Positions 12,855 through 16,549 of a stretch of 16,549 nt of DNA are shown here, piece by piece. The DNA lies in assembly GCA_937915965.1 (NCBI GenBank), contig CALGHC010000067.1:1-16549 (forward strand), in the 5' to 3' direction. The notes under the pieces were generated by a model. That model was not told where the DNA came from, searched no databases, and saw nothing but the letters and a program-made list of their open reading frames with translations. Each line of letters opens with the position of its first letter. Positions within the stretch are counted from its first letter, which is position 1. The DNA is from an uncultured Myxococcales bacterium (GTDB lineage Bacteria; Myxococcota_A; UBA9042). The position numbers and the translations under genes are program-made.

Positions 12855-14576
12855 ATGATCGTACCATCGCAGCCGCACCGACGCGCCGCATCCGGCGCCC
12901 CCCCAGCCTCCGTCCTCTTGGCGCTGCTGACCGTCTTGGCGACTGGCTGTGGCGCGGCAACGACCGCCGTCGATGCGGGCGGCGCTTCCGCCGTTCCGGC
13001 TCAACCCAAGCGCTGTGTGTTGCTGACGACCAACGACAGCGAGGCCGAGTTCGACGGCGACCCGGCGATCGTGCCAAGGGGCGAGGCAACGCTCGACACC
13101 CTCGCTCGCGTTGTCGGCGCTCGCGCCGCCGCCGAGATCGACCACCCTGGCTCGGTCCTCTTGTTGGAGGCCGGCGACGTCCTGCAGGGTCGGTACATGC
13201 AACGCAAGGACGGTGACCGTGGCCGGGCCGCGCGTGAGACGTTGGCGATGTACGAGGCCGCCGGCTATGACCTCGGCACGATCGGCAACCACGAGTTTGA
13301 CGCTGGGCCGGCAATGCTCGCTGAGGCGCTCGCCGGCGTCGGCGCCCACTACACGCTCCTCAACACCAACCTCGCGCGGGCCGATACCACCCTCGCCGAC
13401 CCGCCAGGACGGGTTCTTCTGCACGAGCGCGCGATGCGCGACTGCGGCGGCCTGAAGATCGGCTTCTTCGGTGTCCTGACACCGTCGACCCGGCAGATCT
13501 CGTCGATGGGTGACGTCAGGTTCCGCGACTCCGACGACCCGGTTCACGGCCCGGCGCGGGCCGCCGTCGCGGCGCTGCGCGAGGCTGGGGCGGAGATCGT
13601 CGTGGCGATCACCCACCTGGGAGTCGAGCACGACCTCGCCCTGGCGGCGGCCGTCGATGGCATCGACGTCATCGTCGGCGGTCACTCGCACACACCGATC
13701 AAGGAGTGGCTGCGCGTCGGCCAGACCTTTGTGACCCAGTCGGGCTCGCGATTCTCGTGGCTGGGGCGGATCGACCTGATCGGCCGAGCCAGCGGCGGAC
13801 TCGACACGGAGCGCTCAACCTGGAAGCTGCAGCCGGTCGACGCGAGCTCGCCGGTCGACGCGGCGACCCGTGAGCGGTTGGCGACATTCCGCGCTGCGTA
13901 CGCCAGCGGCCGGGTCATCGGTAGCCGTTCCGTCGCCTGGGTCCTCACCGGCGACGCCCGCCACGAATACGGCAAGCGCGCTGCACGCGCCGTCGCCCAC
14001 TTCGCACGCCAGCACGGCGTCGCGGTCGACGGCGCGATGCTCAACAGCGGCGGGCTGCGCTCCCAACGTATCTTCGAGCCGGGACCCGTCCTGGATCTCG
14101 ACGTCAAAGCGATCCACCCGTTCGACAACCGGCTCGTCGTGGTCGACCTCGATGGCAGGCAACTGCGCCAGGCGATGGAGCACGTCTGCGTCGAAGACCA
14201 CGGCGAAGCAGCTGGCCGACGCGTTCAGCTCGCCGACATCGCAGTGACCTGCGACGTCAGCAAGCCGGCGCTGCGCTACCGCATGGCCGACGGCGCCATC
14301 GTCGGCATCAAGCTGCCGGGTGAACGTGTGCGGGAGCTTCGTATCGGTGGCGCCTTGGTCGAGCCCGGCCGTCACTATCGGATCGCGACCAACGACTACA
14401 TGGCGCGTGGCGGGAGCGGCCACTGGCAGCTCAGCCAGGTCCAGCGCCGCTGTCTCGACGACCGACCATTTGGCGAGGAGCTGTGTCCCGGGGGTGCGAC
14501 CGTCGCCGACGCCGTCAGCGCCGCGGTGTCGGACGGTAGCCTGGATCAGCCGCTGACTCAGCCAGCGGCTCGATAG
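12855..14576 (+). CDS. 5'-nucleotidase/UshA-family metallophosphoesterase lipoprotein
   Basis: The family hydrolyses nucleotides or related phosphoesters outside the cytoplasm with two metal ions. The 573 residues carry a lipoprotein signal with lipobox LATGC (Cys32). The metallophosphoesterase domain shows TTND (Asp61), AGDVLQG (Asp108), GNHEFD (Asn145, His146), THLG (His254) and GGHSHT (His277, His279). The C-terminal 5'-nucleotidase domain has NSGGLRS, HPFDNRLVVVDLDGRQL and TNDYMARGGSG, which forms the nucleobase stacking site in relatives. In motif I the second metal ligand, normally the His of D-x-H, is Glu63 (D-S-E), an unusual change. It follows the aldolase by 24 bp and may be read from the same transcript, though as an envelope enzyme it has no clear part in the microcompartment. 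Its stop codon lies inside the first unit of the 11-bp array. Confidence 0.9.
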   Translation: MIVPSQPHRRAASGAPPASVLLALLTVLATGCGAATTAVDAGGASAVPAQPKRCVLLTTNDSEAEFDGDPAIVPRGEATLDTLARVVGARAAAEIDHPGSVLLLEAGDVLQGRYMQRKDGDRGRAARETLAMYEAAGYDLGTIGNHEFDAGPAMLAEALAGVGAHYTLLNTNLARADTTLADPPGRVLLHERAMRDCGGLKIGFFGVLTPSTRQISSMGDVRFRDSDDPVHGPARAAVAALREAGAEIVVAITHLGVEHDLALAAAVDGIDVIVGGHSHTPIKEWLRVGQTFVTQSGSRFSWLGRIDLIGRASGGLDTERSTWKLQPVDASSPVDAATRERLATFRAAYASGRVIGSRSVAWVLTGDARHEYGKRAARAVAHFARQHGVAVDGAMLNSGGLRSQRIFEPGPVLDLDVKAIHPFDNRLVVVDLDGRQLRQAMEHVCVEDHGEAAGRRVQLADIAVTCDVSKPALRYRMADGAIVGIKLPGERVRELRIGGALVEPGRHYRIATNDYMARGGSGHWQLSQVQRRCLDDRPFGEELCPGGATVADAVSAAVSDGSLDQPLTQPAAR

Positions 14577-14722
14577 CGCCTCGACAGCGTCTCGACAGCG
14601 TCTCGACAGCGTCTCGACAGCGTCTCGACAGCGTCTTGAGAGCGTCCCGAGAGCGTCCCGAGAGCGTCTCGAGAGCGTCTCGAGAGCGTCTCGAGAGCGT
14701 CTCGAGAGCGTTTCGACAGCGG
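14569..14722. repeat. 11-bp tandem repeat array, 14 units
   Basis: Fourteen 11-bp units run without interruption. The first, ctcgatagcgc, contains the TAG of the upstream gene. Then come five ctcgacagcgt, one cttgagagcgt, two cccgagagcgt, four ctcgagagcgt and a final ttcgacagcgg. Variants are grouped in blocks, as expected from slippage or unequal exchange. Units with CTCGAG are self-complementary at their core. The array fills most of the gap between two convergent genes. Confidence 0.93.
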
Positions 14723-14756
14723 CCCAGCCTCGCTGGCACCAGCGGGCGCGGCCCAC

Positions 14757-15890
14757 CTACTTCTTTCTGCTCGATTGAGTGAGTTGCTCGAGGATGCGCT
14801 TCGCCTGACGCGCGACGGTCGCAGAGATCTCGCGGCTCTGCGAGACAAGCTTCAGATCGCGCTGGTTCATCGTTCGCAGGAAGCCGAGCGCGAAGCTCGC
14901 TGGAGTCTTCGGGTTCAAGATGAGGGCTTTGCGGGTCGTGTAATCCTTTGTCCACGTGCGACGGCGGCAGATCACGGCGATGATGTCCTCGGCGAGGTTC
15001 TTGTTGCCCGCGAACAGGGCGATCTCGGCCTCGGTGACGCGCGGCGACTTCAAGACGGCGAACGAGACGAGCTTCTTCGGATCGCGGATCAGCAGCTTGC
15101 GCGCGTTGGCGTCGCCGACCAGCGCCAGGCGGACCTTCTGCGCGACGCTCATCTTCAGAAGCAGGGCCTGCAGGCCAGTTCCACGCGGCTTCTCTTCGGC
15201 GTCGTCAGCCTCCCCGATGTCGCCAAAATCGTACGCCAGGACCGACATGAACTCGATCTCGGACAGACCCGGCGCGTCCCGCTCGTGCGCTTCAAGACCC
15301 TCGCCGAGCAGCGCGGCGCGGGTCTCCTTGTAGCCGGGCATGTGATCGAGCGGCAGCTCCTCACGGACGGCGAGCTCGAGCAGGCCCTGGACGATGCCCT
15401 GGGGGGCGCGCGGGTTGAAGTAGAGGGACTCGATAATGGCCGGATAGCGCAACGAACGAACCTGGTTGCGTCCGATGACGTCGCAGAGCGCCGGCGCGCC
15501 GATGCCGGCGAGCCAGGCGATCGTCGCGTCGTCGGTGTGCCGGTTGAGGGCGACGGCCCGCAGCAGCTCTTCGTCGGCGCGGGCGATGCGGGCGAAGCCG
15601 TCCATGGCCCACGGCGAGGGGTGGGCGCTTGCGACGCCGATCAGGGTCGCGTTGGGCATCTGCAGGAGGGTCTGGCGAGCGGCCGCGGCGATCTCCGGGA
15701 CGGCGTCGCCAGCGAGATAGACCAGCGTGGGAATGAGGTCCTCTGGCGTCGACGGCAGCAGGCCGCGGGCGACGCGCATGCGCACGTCCGTCGGTCGATC
15801 GGGAGACACCAGCTGACGGTGCTGGGAGACGACGACGTCGAGTGGAACAGGCGTGCCAGCTTCAAAGACCGGGGTGTTCTCGGTGGTCAT
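14757..15890 (-). CDS. uncharacterised alpha-helical (HEAT-like) repeat protein
   Basis: The 377 residues have no signal peptide or membrane segment. From about residue 40 on, the protein is a run of short paired helices with pattern 'LLxxPxxxL...A.xP' (for example TLLQMPNATLIGVASAHP, RYPAIIESLYFNP, LLIRDPKKLVSFAVLKSPRVTEAEI, ALILNPKTPASFALGFL), which fits a HEAT- or leucine-rich-variant-like solenoid used for protein binding. The C-terminal block from MSVAQKVRLALVGDANARK onwards is of a type I recall from many deltaproteobacterial proteins of unknown function. A short acidic loop (about 225-237) breaks the repeats. ATG 15890 is preceded by GGAG on the minus strand. It lies 106 bp downstream of the WD40 gene on the same strand; its 3' end converges on the 11-bp array. 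Confidence 0.75.
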   Translation of the reverse strand: MTTENTPVFEAGTPVPLDVVVSQHRQLVSPDRPTDVRMRVARGLLPSTPEDLIPTLVYLAGDAVPEIAAAARQTLLQMPNATLIGVASAHPSPWAMDGFARIARADEELLRAVALNRHTDDATIAWLAGIGAPALCDVIGRNQVRSLRYPAIIESLYFNPRAPQGIVQGLLELAVREELPLDHMPGYKETRAALLGEGLEAHERDAPGLSEIEFMSVLAYDFGDIGEADDAEEKPRGTGLQALLLKMSVAQKVRLALVGDANARKLLIRDPKKLVSFAVLKSPRVTEAEIALFAGNKNLAEDIIAVICRRRTWTKDYTTRKALILNPKTPASFALGFLRTMNQRDLKLVSQSREISATVARQAKRILEQLTQSSRKK

Positions 15891-15903
15891 GAGGGCTCCA
15901 CAA

Positions 15904-15957
15904 CGGGCTTGGCCCGGCGGCGCACCGGGCGATAGGGGGGATCATCGCATCGCCCGG
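15904..15957 (-). promoter_or_regulatory. two inverted repeats in the leader of the helical-repeat gene
   Basis: A perfect 9-bp inverted repeat (ccgggcgat 15925-15933, atcgcccgg 15949-15957, 15-nt loop) and a second 5-bp stem (cgggc 15904-15908, gcccg 15912-15916, 3-nt loop) lie between the end of the WD40 gene and the start at 15890. They could end the WD40 transcript or act in the leader of the next gene; no T-run is present on the minus strand. Confidence 0.4.
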
Positions 15958-15996
15958 CATCCACGTCATCTCGTTGGCGCAGCGAGAGCGGCCGGC

Positions 15997-16549
15997 CTAG
16001 AGGGCCTGCCAGGCGAGAATCGAGCCGTCGTCGGCGGCGGTGAGGAGGACGGATCCGTCCGGGCCGACGAAGCGAACCGAGGTCACTTCCAGAGCGCTGC
16101 ATGGCCACGGACAGTGGCGCGTGAGCACTTTGAGAGATTTGCCGCCGTTGTCGTCGACCTGCCAGACCCGCACGCTGCCATCAGCCGACGCAGTGGCCAG
16201 CCGGGCACCGTCCGCGCGCCAGTCGATGTCGGTCACCGCGGCGGCGTGACCGGGCAGCTCGGCGACGAGCGCTCCGGTCTGGCCATGGAGCAACGCGAGC
16301 CGGGCGGGACCACCGGAGACGGCGACCAGCGCGCCATCGGGTCGCCAGGCGGAGACGTGGCGGGCAGCGAACAGGCCGCCGATGTCGGCGATCGGCGCGA
16401 GGGTCGCGGCGTCGAGGAGGCGGTAGTGAACCCCAGCGACGTTGCCTCCACCCGACATGCCGAGCAGGACGCGGCTGTCATCTGGAGACGGGCGCACCGA
16501 CTCAACGACGTTGCCAAAGCCGGTCGTCAGGGTCAGCAGCTTGCTGCCG
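15997..16549 (-). CDS. WD40-repeat protein, C-terminal part (5' truncated by window)
   Basis: The frame is open to the right edge, so the GTG at 16497 is probably internal: the residues before it (SKLLTLTTGFGNVVESVRPS) already read as a beta-propeller blade. Visible blades include ESVRPSPDDSRVLLG, HVSAWRPDGALVAVSG, the canonical GHAAAVTDIDWRADGARL followed by ATASADGSVRVWQVDD, and VTSVRFVGPDGSVLLTAADDGSILAWQAL, which ends the protein. Such WD40 propellers are protein-interaction platforms; in myxobacteria they often follow a Ser/Thr kinase domain, which would lie outside the window if present. A Cys pair (HCPWPC) sits between the last two blades. The stop is TAG at 15999-15997. Confidence 0.85.
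   Translation of the reverse strand, partial: GSKLLTLTTGFGNVVESVRPSPDDSRVLLGMSGGGNVAGVHYRLLDAATLAPIADIGGLFAARHVSAWRPDGALVAVSGGPARLALLHGQTGALVAELPGHAAAVTDIDWRADGARLATASADGSVRVWQVDDNGGKSLKVLTRHCPWPCSALEVTSVRFVGPDGSVLLTAADDGSILAWQAL

Noticed and set aside
13815..14756. Minus-strand frame with an 11-residue amphipathic repeat (SRRSRDALETL)
   Set aside because: It is the translation of the 11-bp DNA array (33 nt = 3 units) followed by the antisense of the nucleotidase. No stop occurs in any frame of the unit, so openness is not evidence of coding.

Overview
The window is GC-rich DNA that reads like a chromosome segment of a myxobacterium (Myxococcota), probably nearer to Haliangium/Nannocystis-type lineages than to Myxococcus. 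The main clues are a GltG/PglI-type gliding-family protein flanked by a small exported protein and a TPR lipoprotein, a selenocysteine-synthesis gene, a pair of bacterial microcompartment (BMC) vertex genes, and an alpha-helical-repeat protein of a type I associate with deltaproteobacteria. The placement is inferred from gene content; no rRNA, tRNA or other phylogenetic marker was found.

Layout. 1-1988: the 3' part of a MobA-like nucleotidyltransferase gene (+) converges on mnmE (-), with a 10-bp tandem array between them. 1989-2614: a 626-bp gene-free region with a candidate promoter, a hairpin, a 16/17-bp tandem array and a short palindrome, leading to a PPC-domain protein (2615-3340, +). 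3337-3499: a 163-bp near-palindromic element lies between that gene and a convergent ABC exporter half (3520-5436, -). 5573-8105: a P-loop ATPase gene followed by selA. 8308-11469: a compact three-gene cell-envelope operon (small exported protein, PglI/GltG-type protein, TPR lipoprotein). 11546-14576: two overlapping BMC-P vertex genes, a class II aldolase that overlaps them, and a lipoprotein of the 5'-nucleotidase family. 14569-14722: an 11-bp tandem array between that gene and a convergent helical-repeat gene (14757-15890, -). 15997-16549: the C-terminal part of a WD40 protein (-), cut by the window edge.

How the genes work together. The three-gene envelope cluster has the parts of a trans-periplasmic machine (inner-membrane protein with a periplasmic AgmX/PglI domain, exported small protein, TPR lipoprotein) but no motor genes nearby. 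The BMC cluster looks like a satellite locus: vertex proteins and an aldolase without hexameric shell proteins or aldehyde/alcohol dehydrogenases, so the rest of the organelle should lie elsewhere in the genome. selA implies selD, selB and tRNA-Sec elsewhere. The ABC half-transporter has a degenerate ATP site and should need a partner that is not here.

The most unusual non-coding signal is that all three convergent gene junctions carry an array or long palindrome that reaches into a stop codon or starts beside one, and the longest divergent region carries a fourth repeat array.
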